Shown piece after piece: positions 1 through 13,550 of a stretch of DNA of 64,000 bases. The translations under genes were made by a program, and so were the position numbers. The notes below the pieces were generated by a model that worked only from the letters and a program-made list of their open reading frames with translations, searched no databases and was not told where the DNA came from. The DNA comes from Salminus brasiliensis (Eukaryota; Chordata; Actinopteri; Characiformes; Bryconidae): contig NC_132880.1 in NCBI RefSeq assembly GCF_030463535.1, positions 35,605,842 through 35,669,841 on the forward strand. Direction: 5' to 3'. Position 1 is the first letter of the stretch. Each line of letters starts with the position of its first letter.

Positions 1-2692
1 AACTACTAATAAATGTGTCACTGTCCAAATACTTGGAGATTGAAATAAATAGAATTATTCACATTACTCTGTGTCTCAGTCTGTTTTATGAAATTTGAAT
101 AACAATTGCATTAAATCATGAATCATCCTATTAGCACTGCCAGCAACATGCCATGTGAAAAACATTTCCTAAAGATGACTCAAAATGCTCTGTTTTTGTT
201 GATATCTTGATGAGGACAGAACCATGGTTCCCCAGGTGGGAGCTTGCAACCCTCTGGAGTCTGTATAGCCAAAGGGTTAATTTTTTTTATGGAGCCAATA
301 TAAACTTTGACATCAGCCAAAAGAAATATGATATAAGAGATGCCACAACGTCACTACACTAGGGCTGGGGCGACTCGTTGACGTAACTGACTTAACCCTT
401 ACCACTTAACCCTTATTAACCTTATCATTTACCCTAACCCATCAGCGATTTGCTTAACGTGTGGTGACATGTCACAACAATGGCCACGTCCACTTTAAAC
501 ATATGGATTTCTCCTGAGACAGCTTTGCCCAAAAAACACTCTCACCCACGGGCATCTAAAGTGTTGTCACAGCCTTTAAACCGTCTGAATTATTTTGTCT
601 TGCACTACATTGATGCAAAAATACATTTGCCAGTGATTAACTTAATTATATATTACTCCAGCGATGAACGTAATAACAATTTGAACTAGAATAATGCCCT
701 AAAGTGCATGCCATGTGTTTTTAAGAGAAGACTGACATATTAAAATATTGAAATGTTAAGGGAAACTTTAAGAAATATATTATTTCTAATTTTATGTCAT
801 ATTATATGATTAACTACATGTTTTCCTTTATTTCCATTTTTCAATATTATGGTTAAATTATTTTAATCAAGCACACTTCCACAAAATAAAACTCTTTAAA
901 ACAAGCAATAAATTATGTTAGATAATCAACTAACTGAATGTCAGGTCCTCATTACCACGCTCTCCCTCGGGGCAATCCCAGGACTCCACCCACAAGTCCA
1001 AATAAGGACTTCCCTCTTCATTTTTATGATTCGTGAATTAGCTCTGTCAACCACGTTGTTCAGTGTGTACCATAGTCTGCTCTAAGGGAAAGCATCAGGT
1101 TTGCTTACTCCTCGCCTTGCCTTTCTTTGTATCTTACTCCTTGTTTCCCCCTCTTGATTCCCTGTTGGTTTTGTTGTGATTTGGCCTTAAACTGTCTGAA
1201 GCTCGGCTGTTTTTACACCCAAGCTTGGCTTGTGTTTTTTTGTTCTCCTTATCCTAACTGCTCAGTTGCTTTGGTTTTGCTTACCCTGTTTAGTTCTTGT
1301 CTTCCTGTCCCAAGTTCCTAGAACCCTGTACCCCTGTGTATCCTGTTTTGTGTTTACCCTGTCATATATAAGTCTAGCACTGTTCCATGCCTGCAAGTTC
1401 CATGCCTAGCCAGCATTACACCAAAAAAAATAAATAAAAAATCAATAGGTTACCAGATGAAAAAATAATCTTTAGGTGCAGCCCTACACTACACTCATCA
1501 CTCACTAAATTAACAAAAAAAAAAAATTCAAGTACAATGACAACTGCATCAAATGTGCTTTCAGTGGGAGCAGTGACTCTACACCGACATGTAATCCGTT
1601 TTCTATGAAACAAGGCCACTAAGCTAGCCAAGCTACATCTGGTTACAAAGCACAGTGATTACACCAGCAAATCAAAACACAACAATGAGACCAATCTCAA
1701 GGAAAAATGATCCCATGAGTGGTGATGCTGTGAGCAGCTCAGTAGCTTAGTGGACTGATAAAAGCCAAAAGCTGAACATTGCTGGAGAAGTGCCTCTATA
1801 AAGAAATATAATGGCACATATTTGTCTGATAAACCAAATATATATACGAACAGATGGATTGTAAAAATAGAAAGAACCTGAGGAGATCCATTATTCCACA
1901 CAGGAAGGGGTCCCTCGCCGCAGAAAGTTTGAGAACACCTGCCTTAGAAAATTATACATATACTGAATGTTGCACTCTGCAGGTTACTGTGTATCTAACC
2001 ACTGCAATGTTGAGAGGGACTGAATTCGTGCAGCATGCGAATTTATCAGCTCATGGATTGTGTGGATGCTGCTATTGATTTCAAGCTCAGAGCCTCTCAG
2101 AGTCAATCCAATGAAACCATGCTCTTGTATACAAATGTAAGATATGGTGGAATTGGACCATTTCACCTAATGATGCTCATATGCATATAACAAAAGTAAC
2201 ATTGCCTACCATTTAAATGTATAAGCTGGCCAAAGGCCCTTTCCTTACTCAATGAACTATGCCTTTTGGACTCATGCATAAGGGCATGGGAATCCTATGT
2301 CTGGCACAAATGTGAAGCCTTAATCTTTGCTTAGTAAGCAGGAAATGAAACATATTATGCTCGATAATGAGCTGTTCACTATGCCTCTGAGTCACTGCGT
2401 AGACAAGCCAAGAATTCTGACTGCTCCTGTACAGCTCTCATCAATATTGCAGTGACGCTCTCCTCCTGCTGGTGGGCTCCGCCGTCATTACTAATTTAGC
2501 TTTATTTTCCTTTTTTCCATTTTTCCATCTCTTGCTATTTAGTCCGCAACCGTGGCCTTCTTTCAGTGAAAGTCCAGAGTGAGGACTGCACATTCAAACA
2601 AGCTACACAATCACAACCTGACATCTCGCTGCATACTGTGATACTGTCCAAATAATAATTACCAGTATAGTGGTGCAAAGTTTATGACAAAA
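1..2692. other. upstream intergenic tract, no gene seen
   Basis: AT-rich with short open frames only. A T/C-rich stretch at 1080-1390 ending in an A-rich run (1422-1441) resembles the 3' end of a retroposed sequence. gggtccctcgccgcagaaag with gtttgagaacacc (1908-1938) resembles fish hAT-type ends. Neither is secure. Confidence 0.5.
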
Positions 2693-3178
2693 ACTATATG
2701 TCCAAATGTTTGTGGACACCCCTTCGAATGAACACATTTAGCTACTTTCGGTTACACCCATTGCTGACAAAGATGTGCAAATGCACCAACAAACACAGCT
2801 GTCTAGTCCCTGTGGAGAAGTACTGCCAAAAGAATAGAATAGAATAGGACAATAAAACCTATTGGCAGCTCGCCTAGTACCAGGTGTGGGCTAGAGGAGC
2901 TGTGGAGCAGTGGAACTGTGTTCTCTCGAATGTTGGATGATGCTCCATCCAATACTTTTGGAATGAGTGGGGAGCTAAGGGATGAGCTGGGGTTGGTGAT
3001 CATCCAACATCCTGATCTCACTCTCTTGTCACTGAATGCAATCAAATCTTCACAGCAATGCTCCAAAATCTAGCAAAAAAAGCCTTCCCTAACAGTAGAG
3101 ACAGTTACTCCAAGAAAAGCAAGATAAACTCGTTTTAATGCCTTCATCATGTCCTAACATTTTTGTCCATCTAGTGTA
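2693..3178 (+). mobile_element. short inverted-repeat DNA element, family A copy 1
   Basis: The left end is ACTATATGTCCAAATGTTTG followed by TGGACACCCC. The right end resembles the complement (tttttgtccatctagtgta). The internal sequence, including gctgtggagcagtggaactg and gatcatccaacatcctgatc, recurs at ten other places in the window. With about 490 bp, imperfect terminal inverted repeats and no coding capacity, it is a nonautonomous DNA transposon (MITE). Confidence 0.75.
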
Positions 3179-3774
3179 TCTCACACACTAGTAACTGGGG
3201 TGATATATCTACCTGAAATATATGGACTTGCTAATTTAGCCCTTGTTTTGCCCTGAGTAGCTTAAGCTGTTTGATCTATGTGGGTTGAGTATAATGGCAA
3301 GTGGGAGAAACCTGACTTTCTTTAAAAGGATTTAGAGCTTATTCTTACAGAAGTTAATATAGAATATTTTAGAATGACCTGTGCTCCTATTCCTCAGGCT
3401 CTGATTCTGAGATATGCGGCCCATTGCAACATTGCAACATGCAACATGTTTGTCTTACTGAGGTCAAGTGCAAAAATATAGTGGTAAAGAGACATATCAA
3501 GATTTAAACACTGGTGGAATGGGTAACATAACCAAGCAAACGGCTCAGTACTACATCAAAGAAGCAAGATTTAGCACAGGGCAAAGCTAAACAGTGAAGT
3601 GTTTACAGTATACTGTATCCCTAAACTAGTCAGCAGTGTGTGGGATCATGAGTAGGTAGAGCCAAGATGGAACTAGAGCTGGTGTGGGATGAACCTTAAT
3701 GGAAAAATCTCCATGGACAGGACATTCTATATCTATATAATTATATAGAAGTTGCCATTATGTTATGTAAGAAG

Positions 3775-4190
3775 ACTATACTGACAAAAGAATTGGGACA
3801 CTTGCTCACTCTTTTTTTTTTCCAAAATCAAGGGTATTAAAACATGTTTGTCTTGCTTTTCTAATTGTCTTAATTGTTGTCTTAACTCCCCAACTCATCC
3901 CAAAAGTATTGGATGGAGCACCATCATTCCAGAGAACACAGCTTCACTGCTCCACAGCTCAATGCTGGGGGGGTTATTACCCCTCTAGCCCACACCTGGC
4001 ATTAGGCATGGTGCCAACAGGTTCATGTTTATTGGATCCAGAGAGCCATATTCTATTGCAATACTTCTCTACTAGGACTATACAAGCTGTGTGTATACAT
4101 TTCCACATCTCTATCAGCAAAGGGTGCAACTTAAAGTAGCTGAATGCATTGATTAGAAAAGTGTCCACAAACATTTGAACACATAGTATA
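3775..4190 (-). mobile_element. family A short DNA element, copy 2
   Basis: Reverse orientation: it begins actatactgacaaaagaatt and ends cacaaacatttgaacacata. The interior reads the complement of copy 1, only 600 bp away, so the two form a large imperfect inverted pair. Confidence 0.75.
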
Positions 4191-5842
4191 GGTGGATAGC
4201 AAAAATACCCACACTCAACAAAGTATTGTGAAGTAAAGTAGTAACAACTTGAGTAAAAATAAATGCATTCTTCCAAAAAACAGCTTACTTAGAAGTACAA
4301 GAGAAACAATTACTTAAGTACTGAATAACTTACAGAACTGCAGCAGAACCTCTCAGTATTTGTCAGCATTGGAACCTCAAAGGGTCGACCACATGCAAAG
4401 TGGTACAGATGCTGTCACCAACATAAAAAGAAATGAATTAGTAATCCAATGTTAATCATTCAAATATAACAAGTGGTAAAAAGTGGATTTTTATTTATTA
4501 CAGATGAGCTCTAGGGGGAGATTACAATTGGCACAAGAGAGGTGACCTCGACTGGAGGAGTAATTTGCTACTCCATGTTATCCAATGCACTCACTCATAA
4601 GTGTCCTTTATAGAGAAAGTGCATGTGTATCCTTGTTATTTATTTAAAGGCCACTTATGCTTTGAACTGAACTGAATCAGATTCCCCTTTATTCTGTACA
4701 TTCCTTTAACTCTGTGAAAGTCACCTTTACCCATATACTGTACCCACCATTGCCAATGTCTTAATAATATTATTTTCCTCTACAGTGTTGGCTGAGAGAA
4801 GTGATTTTACTCAATGACTGTACAAGGTTACTTGGCACCATTGTGCATAATATAAGAAACAAATGACCTCTAGGAATCCTGACCCTCAGCAACATGGTGG
4901 CTAGTTGTGGTGAATAAATATGAGTGTATCATCTTATATGTGTGCCTACACTCACTCTAAAAATGCAGCATTCTTTTTGGCAAAGTGGCTGAAATATATG
5001 GGTTTGAGACGGCACACCGTGGAGAGAACCAGCTGCTCCTCTTGTGTTTCTTTTAGCCTTGCTTCTGGACGTCTGTAGGGGTTGGTTGATAAGATTCTAA
5101 GGAGGATGACAACTAAATGATTTTGTAAGTAAGAGGATGAAGGATGCGGCAGCTACATTCGCATGCTGCATGTGAATCACAAAGTAGCAAACTAATCACA
5201 TTTTATATCATTTTAAGGTCAGCAGTGCCGTTGCTGGCTGTCCCTAACCAGAAATAGCTTATGAACAGATATCATTCCCTTTTGTCAGGATGCAGACCGC
5301 TGCAGCCTCCAGTTGTGATGGCTAAATGTGGTAAGAGCCAAAAAACCAAAAGCCACATCTCCTGCATTCTCCGGAACCACACGGTACAGTTTACATTCAT
5401 TCAGGTCAGTTATAACATGTTGATTTCCCAAAGGACCCTGGCTTGTACATAATCATGTTGGATGTTTTAATTTGATCATCAAAGGGGTGTCTGGGACAAC
5501 AAACACCATGCCACCACTTCAGTGTCTATAAATAGCTGGGTACTGAAAAAAATTGTGGCAGATTGAGTCATTTGAAACTATTTTTATGCATTTGCTATTC
5601 CAGTTAGATAATTAGAGAAGTTACAGTACGGTAAAGATATGCTTTGTATTTCACCCACATTGAGTTAGGAGGTTCAGAGCCCCTGACAAGCCTGGAAGAG
5701 AAAAAAAAATCTTAAATGGGGGTTTGTGTGACTGGACCCTTTCCTCATCATTAAACTAATCAAGATTTTGTTAACCCCAAGTTGTTAATGTCGAGACTCA
5801 GATTCAATATCTTCTAAGACACCCATATAAAAGTTACATAAT
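4191..5842. other. upstream intergenic tract, no gene seen
   Basis: Short open frames without splice or codon support. 4225-4340 is rich in acttgagtaaaa and acttaagtac phrases like the subterminal repeats of hAT (Tol2-type) elements, but no ends are recognisable. Confidence 0.5.
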
Positions 5843-5935
5843 TAAAGGTCCTACAGAATGCACATATTGAGTATTTGAAGTTGTTCTGTGATGTATACAT
5901 AGTATGGGACTTTGGTTGGGGCAAAAACAAAATAA
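5843..5935 (+). repeat. interspersed repeat family D, copy 1 (partial)
   Basis: It contains attaaaggtcctacagaatg and attgagtatttgaagttgtt, matching 20575-20735 and the complement of 44510-44692. Confidence 0.5.
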
Positions 5936-7082
5936 TCAGATGTAGTTTTATATGGCATCTAAAACCAGCAGCTCAGCATGTCTTGCTGACGTCTCTTCTT
6001 AGATGGCAGCTTATCACCTCAAACTCATCCCCAGCAAGACCAAGCTGCTGTACATCCCTGGGACTGCTGGACTTCACCATGATGATCCTGCCATCGTCTT
6101 TTAGAACTCACTGCTCACTCCATCTGCAGAAGCATAAAGCCTTGCCGTACTCTTGAATGGCCAGTTATTGTTCTCAATTCAAGCAAATCTCGGTCATGCA
6201 GATCTCTCGTTTTCAACATCCGGAGAATTCAACCTTTCAGATAAATTTAAATACCAGAATCACTGTAAGAGATACACAAAGCATACGAAAAACTCTGCTC
6301 ACAGAGAGCTCCATTCAGCCACAGTTCCTCTTAATTTATCATTTAGAATGGCAGTTTATAACAGTTTGAGTACCAGTTTAAGTCTAGGCTTAAACTGCCT
6401 AGGCTAGTCTGTTATTGTGTTATTAATCACTAGGCTAATTATCCAGTACCTATTCAGGAGCTGCGATTCACAGAAGCCGGGTTAAGTAAATGTTCAGGAC
6501 CTTACACAGTAATGTTGCATAATATATTATTATATTTGTTTATATATATATATATGAAGATTGAAACCAGAGCATAGAAAATCATCATGTCTCCCATTCA
6601 AATGTGCTTATTCATTCACAGTTTATCACATTCATTCACCCTCTGTTGTGCTTGTGGGATTAAGACTGTACATTCTCTATTCCTTAAATTCAAATGCAAA
6701 GGCCTTTTAGTGCCAAGTCTAAGCATTTCAGCCGTGAAAAGCACATTAAACCAATCTTCCCATTAGCTCAAAGAAGCGATAGGCTTAGACCTTTGTGTTT
6801 GTCCTCGACAACCACCATGTTGGTGTTGGTCAGCTTCCTAGTGGGATTACAGGGCAGCCTGTCCTGTTTCCCCAGAAATAGCTCACCTTGCTAATCTCCT
6901 AGCACAGGTGAAATCAGCTGTGTAAGGATTAGCTGACGCTGTGGGAGGCTGTGACCAGGTGAAAGTGCCACTTAGTTCACAGGTCCCACAACGCCGGTCA
7001 GAAACACAATATGGCCAACCATAGCTGCAGTTTCCTTTACCCTGAATAATATAGATAAAATAGAGATAAAATAGAATAGAAA
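5936..7082. other. upstream intergenic tract, no gene seen
   Basis: Overlapping short frames at 6153-6407 lack initiation context or homology. A short TA run is at 6542-6555. Nothing else recognised. Confidence 0.5.
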
Positions 7083-7560
7083 ATATTATGATAGATTATT
7101 ATACTGTATCAGAGTTTAGAGCTCATTTTATCAGCTCCACTTAGCATATAGGAGCACTTTAATTACAGACTGTAGTCCATCTGTTTCTCTGCATTCTTTG
7201 CTAGCCTCCTTTCACCTTGTTCCTCAATGGTCAGAACCCTACAGGACCACCACAGAGCAAGGATTATTTGGGTGGTGGGTCATTCTCAGCACTGCAGTAA
7301 TACTGATGGTAGTTGTGTGTTGCACCGGTACGAGTGGATTAGACACAGCAGTGCTGATGGAGTTTTTAAACACTGTTCACTCTATTAGACACTCCTACCT
7401 AGTTGGTCCACCCTGTCGCTGTAAAGTCAGAGACAAAAGCTCATTTGTTGCTGCACTGTTTGTGTTGGTCATCCTCTAGTCCCTCATTAGTGCTCACAGG
7501 ATGCTGCTGGCTGGACAATTCATTACAGTCTGTAATTATAGAGCTACAAAGCACTTCCAT
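7083..7560 (+). repeat. interspersed repeat family B, copy 1
   Basis: It contains aggaccaccacagagcaagg, tcattctcagcactgcagta, agtggattagacacagcagt and cctacctagttggtccaccc. The reverse complement of the same blocks occurs in order at 31680-32105. It looks like a nonautonomous DNA element of about 480 bp. Confidence 0.65.
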
Positions 7561-7563
7561 ATC

Positions 7564-7748
7564 AGGGGTGGACAACTCCGGTCCTGGAGGGCTTGATTCC
7601 TACACATGTTTTTTTTTTTAAGGTTTGCTGCTCAAGGACACCTGATTCAATTAATGCAGTTAATTGCTAGGTTTAATAGGTCAGTAAGAGCAGGGAAGTT
7701 AGCAAACTGTGCTGGACTCTGGCCCCCGTTGCCCACCCTTTTCCTGCA
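7564..7748 (+). mobile_element. short hAT-like element (family E), copy 1
   Basis: It begins caggggtggacaactccggt and ends gttgcccacccttttcctg, an imperfect terminal inverted repeat. The interior gacacctgattcaattaatg and gcaaactgtgctgga recurs at 62574-62736. The ends resemble fish hAT-type MITEs; superfamily is inferred. Confidence 0.55.
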
Positions 7749-8442
7749 TGGTTAGTGGAGGTGAGAAATGCAGAGTTCATTCCAAACCAGGACTGGTCAT
7801 AGTATTTTGATATGACTGTGTATATGATATTATGTATTGTGTCAAAACCTATTTACTCTGAAATAGTAACATTCAGAACTTTAATTTACATTAATGTACC
7901 AAACGTTCAGTCCTAGCAGGTTTGAACCATTTCTGTTTGTCCAATTATCATTAATCATCTCACACACTGTCAAGGACATTTACCTAGTCAGCATCACTGC
8001 TAGGTTGGGCCCTCTACATATTATCTGGATTTAGTCATTACTGGTAGTCATAACACTAGATGCCAATCAATAGTTGTAACTGTACTGGAATTGTGGAATT
8101 GTGGACAACAGTCTCTAACTGTACATCAGTTAAGCCTGAGTGAAACATCAGTGACTGCAAACCTGGAACCTGTGCTGGTGTTTATCACAATGCACCTTTT
8201 CTCCAAACCAGGGCCGTTTTTCAATATGCAGTCTTATTTGTTCTTCCGTCCTCATGTCCTTGCCTAAAATCATCTTCCACTGCCCAAGATGCATTGCAGT
8301 ACTCAAGAATGCATTTACCCAGAACAGTTGAACTTCCCAGATGTGTTTTTTTCGCTGCCCTGAAAACCGAGGATGCATCAATTAGGGCCTTGACCTCAGC
8401 ATTAATAGAGAATTTAGCACTGATGCGATGGCAAAAGATGCT

Positions 8443-8496
8443 AGTTCTTATATTTTATATGTTATATTTTATATGTTTTTTATATTTTATATGTGT
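8443..8496. repeat. AT-rich tandem repeat (ttatattttatatg units)
   Basis: Three to four imperfect copies of a ttatattttatatg unit in the upstream intergenic region. Confidence 0.7.
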
Positions 8497-9602
8497 TACT
8501 ATTTCATATGTAGCGGTAATGCGAGAAGAGAAGAAGAATAAACAGTGTACCTGGTTCTGTATTTAAAAATGAGGCAAGAAATGGGAAATAAACTTGTCAA
8601 ATCTTGATTCATTTGATACAAACGACTTTTTTATTTTGTTATGTCGTGAGGCTTATACATCCTCCTGTGGTAGCCTTAGCAAAGCTGGTTAGCTTTGGGT
8701 AATAGTGACTAACAGCTGGGCTGATACTGTATTGCGCAATAGCAAGTATATAGCATTCGTATATCTAAATAGGCGTCTCTGTCCTTGCGTTATTGCGAGG
8801 TATTGCATTCTTTGTATTGAGAAACACCCCATTTCTCAAACTGCTCCATTGTGATTTTGTGAAGTCCAAGTATTGTTTGGGTTTGTGCTGGCCTCAGTAC
8901 TACATAATAGCCAATCAATGTTTAAGTGACACACAACTCCACTGATTTTTATATGTAATATGTACGTTTTTGAAGGGGTGCTTGTCTTGCCATGTTTACT
9001 AATGAAGTAGATGTAGTAGGTGAATCTACAGGGTTCCAATGAAGTGGCCAACAAGCATGTACAATATATTAACCATTATGTATTTTGACATGCACAGGAA
9101 CAACATCCTCCTCCACCACTTCTCCAAAGCTACTTCTAGTGGTGACTCAGTGAAGAGTGAGTGTGTTTTCATGTGAATGAGACAACAGCAGACAGATTCT
9201 TCAGTTTCTTCAGTACAGTTTTCTGTGAAATCAAAGTGGCAAAGATAACTAGAGAGATGAGAAGGGAACAGAGCTTCACATGTTACGTAAGAAGCGAGAA
9301 AGCGCAAATCCAGCTTTGAAGATTGCTGGGAGACAGAAAGAAGCCTGCCGTTGCGGAAGGGTGGAGGGATGGAATCAGCGGAGAAAGAGTAAAGGGAGTA
9401 ATTGAATCATATCTGTCTTTCATTCACTGGCTACTGTAGAGCAAGAGAGAGCTAGTCATGCAGTACAGGATGGGCAAAAAGAGAAAGAGAGGGAGAGAGA
9501 AAGACTGAGCTCAAGCACGATTTATGGCATAGCAGCTGCCTCAGTCTGCTTTTGCAGTGCACTGCACATCATCTGCACAATATTAATGTCCACCTTCTAT
9601 GG

Positions 9603-9745
9603 CAGTGGTCCTCAGCTCTGGTCCTGGAGGCCAACCGTCCTGCACATTTTAGTGTTTTCTCTGCTCCCAGCACAGTTGTCCCAACTGTCCCAACGGGTGT
9701 GTCACATAAACACGTGCAATGCTGTGAACCTCTAGGACCTAGGTA
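9603..9745 (+). repeat. possible degenerate family E-like element
   Basis: ggtcctcagctctggtcctg at the left resembles the left end of family E. The right end, gaacctctaggacc, is only weakly complementary, and the interior is not shared. Confidence 0.3.
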
Positions 9746-10161
9746 GAAGATTACTCTTGTAAAGGTTGTCCAATCCATCAGTAGAGTCTTGAAATCCTAA
9801 AGATTTTCAGCACCTAAGTATCAGTACCTCAGGGTTAACCACTCTAATTGGCCACTATAATCACAGCACATTTCAACCTTTCTGTGAAAAAGTTCCACAT
9901 TATTGTTAGTTACAGACTTAAGAAGATCTGCAATAGTTGATTTATTTCTTTTTGTCGGTTCAGTTGTAAGAACTTTCTTTACAATGCTGCCTGTTAAGGT
10001 ACTGACTTATGAGACAACACAGGCAGCAAGGCATCCAACACAGACGTCTTGTTGTTGTTTTTTTTTATCCTGGGCTCCCTGGGCTGAGCAATTCACTTTT
10101 ACACCAAAATACAAATACAAGTCACGCTATGAGAACCCCCTCATAGACAGCTCTACACATA

Positions 10162-11756
<1,595 letters not shown>

Positions 11757-12227
11757 TACATGTGTTCACAAGCTGAGAGACACAGAACTGCATCTGAAAG
11801 AGAAACATGTGGACTGAGATGGAAGAGTAATGTTGCAGGATTTTACCCAAATTTGACTTGGCTTATGCAGCGTTGCGCAGTTATTGTGGGTTGCATAGTG
11901 ACGTATCTGACTAAATGTGGCAATGACGGAGATACCATTTTCCCCTATTATAAGTCAGTGAACCCTTTCTGCACCAAGGGTGCTCTGGCATGGCTGATCC
12001 TGGCTTTTCGACTGAATTGTACTATATGAGGTAAAACTGCTACATAATGTAGAAAGCAGAAAGCATCCTATATGTGCTGTATAGTTTTAGCAGGTGTTTG
12101 TTATTAGGGCTGTTTTTGCCTCAATGTCTCAATGTTAGTATTTGATTAGTGATCTGTTTGAGGAAAGCAAAGACTTGATCAGAACATTTTGAAAGCCTAC
12201 ATATAAAACATCTGGATCATGACAAAG

Positions 12228-12459
12228 CGATGTGGTTGGTGTGGCGCAACAGATAACACCGCTACCTGCCACTGAGCTACCACACCATGTGGGAGACTGG
12301 GGTTCGATTCCCAGTCGGAGTGACTATGCTGCACTACACCAATAAAAGTCCTTGGGCAAGACTCCTAACACTATGTTGGCCCACCTGTGTAATACGAGTA
12401 ACCTTATAAGTCGCTCTGGATAAGAGCGTCAGCTAAATGCCACAAATGTAAATGTAATG
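12228..12459 (+). mobile_element. tRNA-derived SINE with L2-type 3' tail (family 1)
   Basis: The head resembles a tRNA: an A-box-like TGGCGCAACAG and a B box GGTTCGATTCC at 12301-12311. The body includes the motif ccttgggcaagactcctaac. The 3' end is tcgctctggataagagcgtc followed by agctaaatgc and aaatgta repeats, the same tail as the LINE at 52695-53246, which presumably supplied the reverse transcriptase. A second copy in opposite orientation lies at 44130-44361. Confidence 0.85.
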
Positions 12460-12634
12460 TGGTGTAGCCTCCAGGCTTTATACCTGATTTGCACTTACAA
12501 AACACAAACCCATGTGTCTGCAATGGCAGTTCTTATGAGATTTTAACAACATAAGTGATATTGTAACTGTAATTTGCATATGTGACCTGATTACCTATAT
12601 GTATTGTTCACTGCACCTATATGTATGTTGTCGC

Positions 12635-12860
12635 TGTCATGCAAAACACTATTATCTCCAACACAGCAATTTTACAGGAGAAAGAAAAAACCCTCTTAAC
12701 TTTAAATGTAGGTCTATACAAAAATATTTTATTCCAAGTCATTCTGAACCATTTATGTTGGTTAATTCATACATATGTGTAATTTAACCGTTTAGCAATG
12801 TTAAGAACAACTGCCAGATTCATATAAAGTCACAAAGTAAAAAATAGTAAAAATTTTGAT
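12635..12860 (+). repeat. interspersed repeat family C, copy 1
   Basis: About 220 bp, recognised by ccctcttaactttaaatgta, attccaagtcattctgaacc and gccagattcatataaagtca. The same ordered blocks recur at 17735, 27265, 34110 (-) and 51228 (-). Confidence 0.6.
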
Positions 12861-13455
12861 TTTTGGCATAACAGCATCGATACGATATCAGTGCATAATC
12901 TGAATGTTGTTATTTCTTCTGTGGGTCTCATTATTGCTAACATTAGGTTTCTACAAGTGTTGAAATGTGTGTAAGAACTGTGTAACTGGTTATATCAAGA
13001 ATGCTGAATTCCCAGGAGTCTTGAACAGAAGCACTGTGATTAAGAAACAATATGGGACGGGTCAATCTATTCAAGGTCTAAAATGTGATGAATTATTAGA
13101 ATTCTTGGCTATGACATTTGAGGCTCATCACAGTACTGACTGTCTCTCTCTTTAAGGCCTGTGGAACAGCCTACATGTCCCAATATAACACTCTGCTGAT
13201 TTCACGTTTCTGATTAGGGAACAGCTCACTTTATTCTCATTTAATTTAACAAAGGCTATTATTAGCGGTCCTCTCTGCTTCTTAGGGATATGACTCAGTA
13301 CATGACCTTTAAAGTTAATAGCCTTACGTCTAACTCAAATTTTGGCTCAATCCTGTTCATTTCTGAATATGGATTAGGTCATTGTATGGACATGCTGGGA
13401 TATTGCCCCAATGGCCCCAATAATGCCTTTCAACAGGTGTCAATACAGCCGCTCT

Positions 13456-13550
13456 GAATTGATTAATAAATTAATCCATACATACTTCTCAAGCAAGTGC
13501 CCCCCCAACTTGCTTGAGAAGGATGTATGGATTAATTTATTAATCAATTC
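13456..13550. repeat. 43-bp near-perfect inverted repeat (hairpin) with 9-nt C-rich loop
   Basis: The left arm 13456-13498 and right arm 13508-13550 are complementary along all 43 positions except one. They are separated by gccccccca. The arms run from gaattgattaataaattaat to ttctcaagcaagt. Such length with one mismatch implies a recent inverted duplication or a selected structure. It lies at the left edge of a 2-kb region of related AATTAATTC modules. Confidence 0.9.

Larger units (their letters stand above)
7749..10161. other. upstream intergenic tract, no gene seen
   Basis: Apart from the tandem repeat at 8443 and the possible element at 9603, I see a purine-rich stretch at 9420-9510 and no gene. 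Confidence 0.5.

Noticed and set aside
393..440. Degenerate ttaaccc-like repeats suggestive of interstitial telomere
   Set aside because: The units vary in length and sequence and never form consecutive TTAGGG/CCCTAA copies.
12301..12311. Possible tRNA gene (B box GGTTCGATTCC)
   Set aside because: The surrounding sequence cannot fold as a full tRNA, and a second copy with the same LINE-like tail shows it is a SINE. The same reasoning excludes 36374 and 33681.
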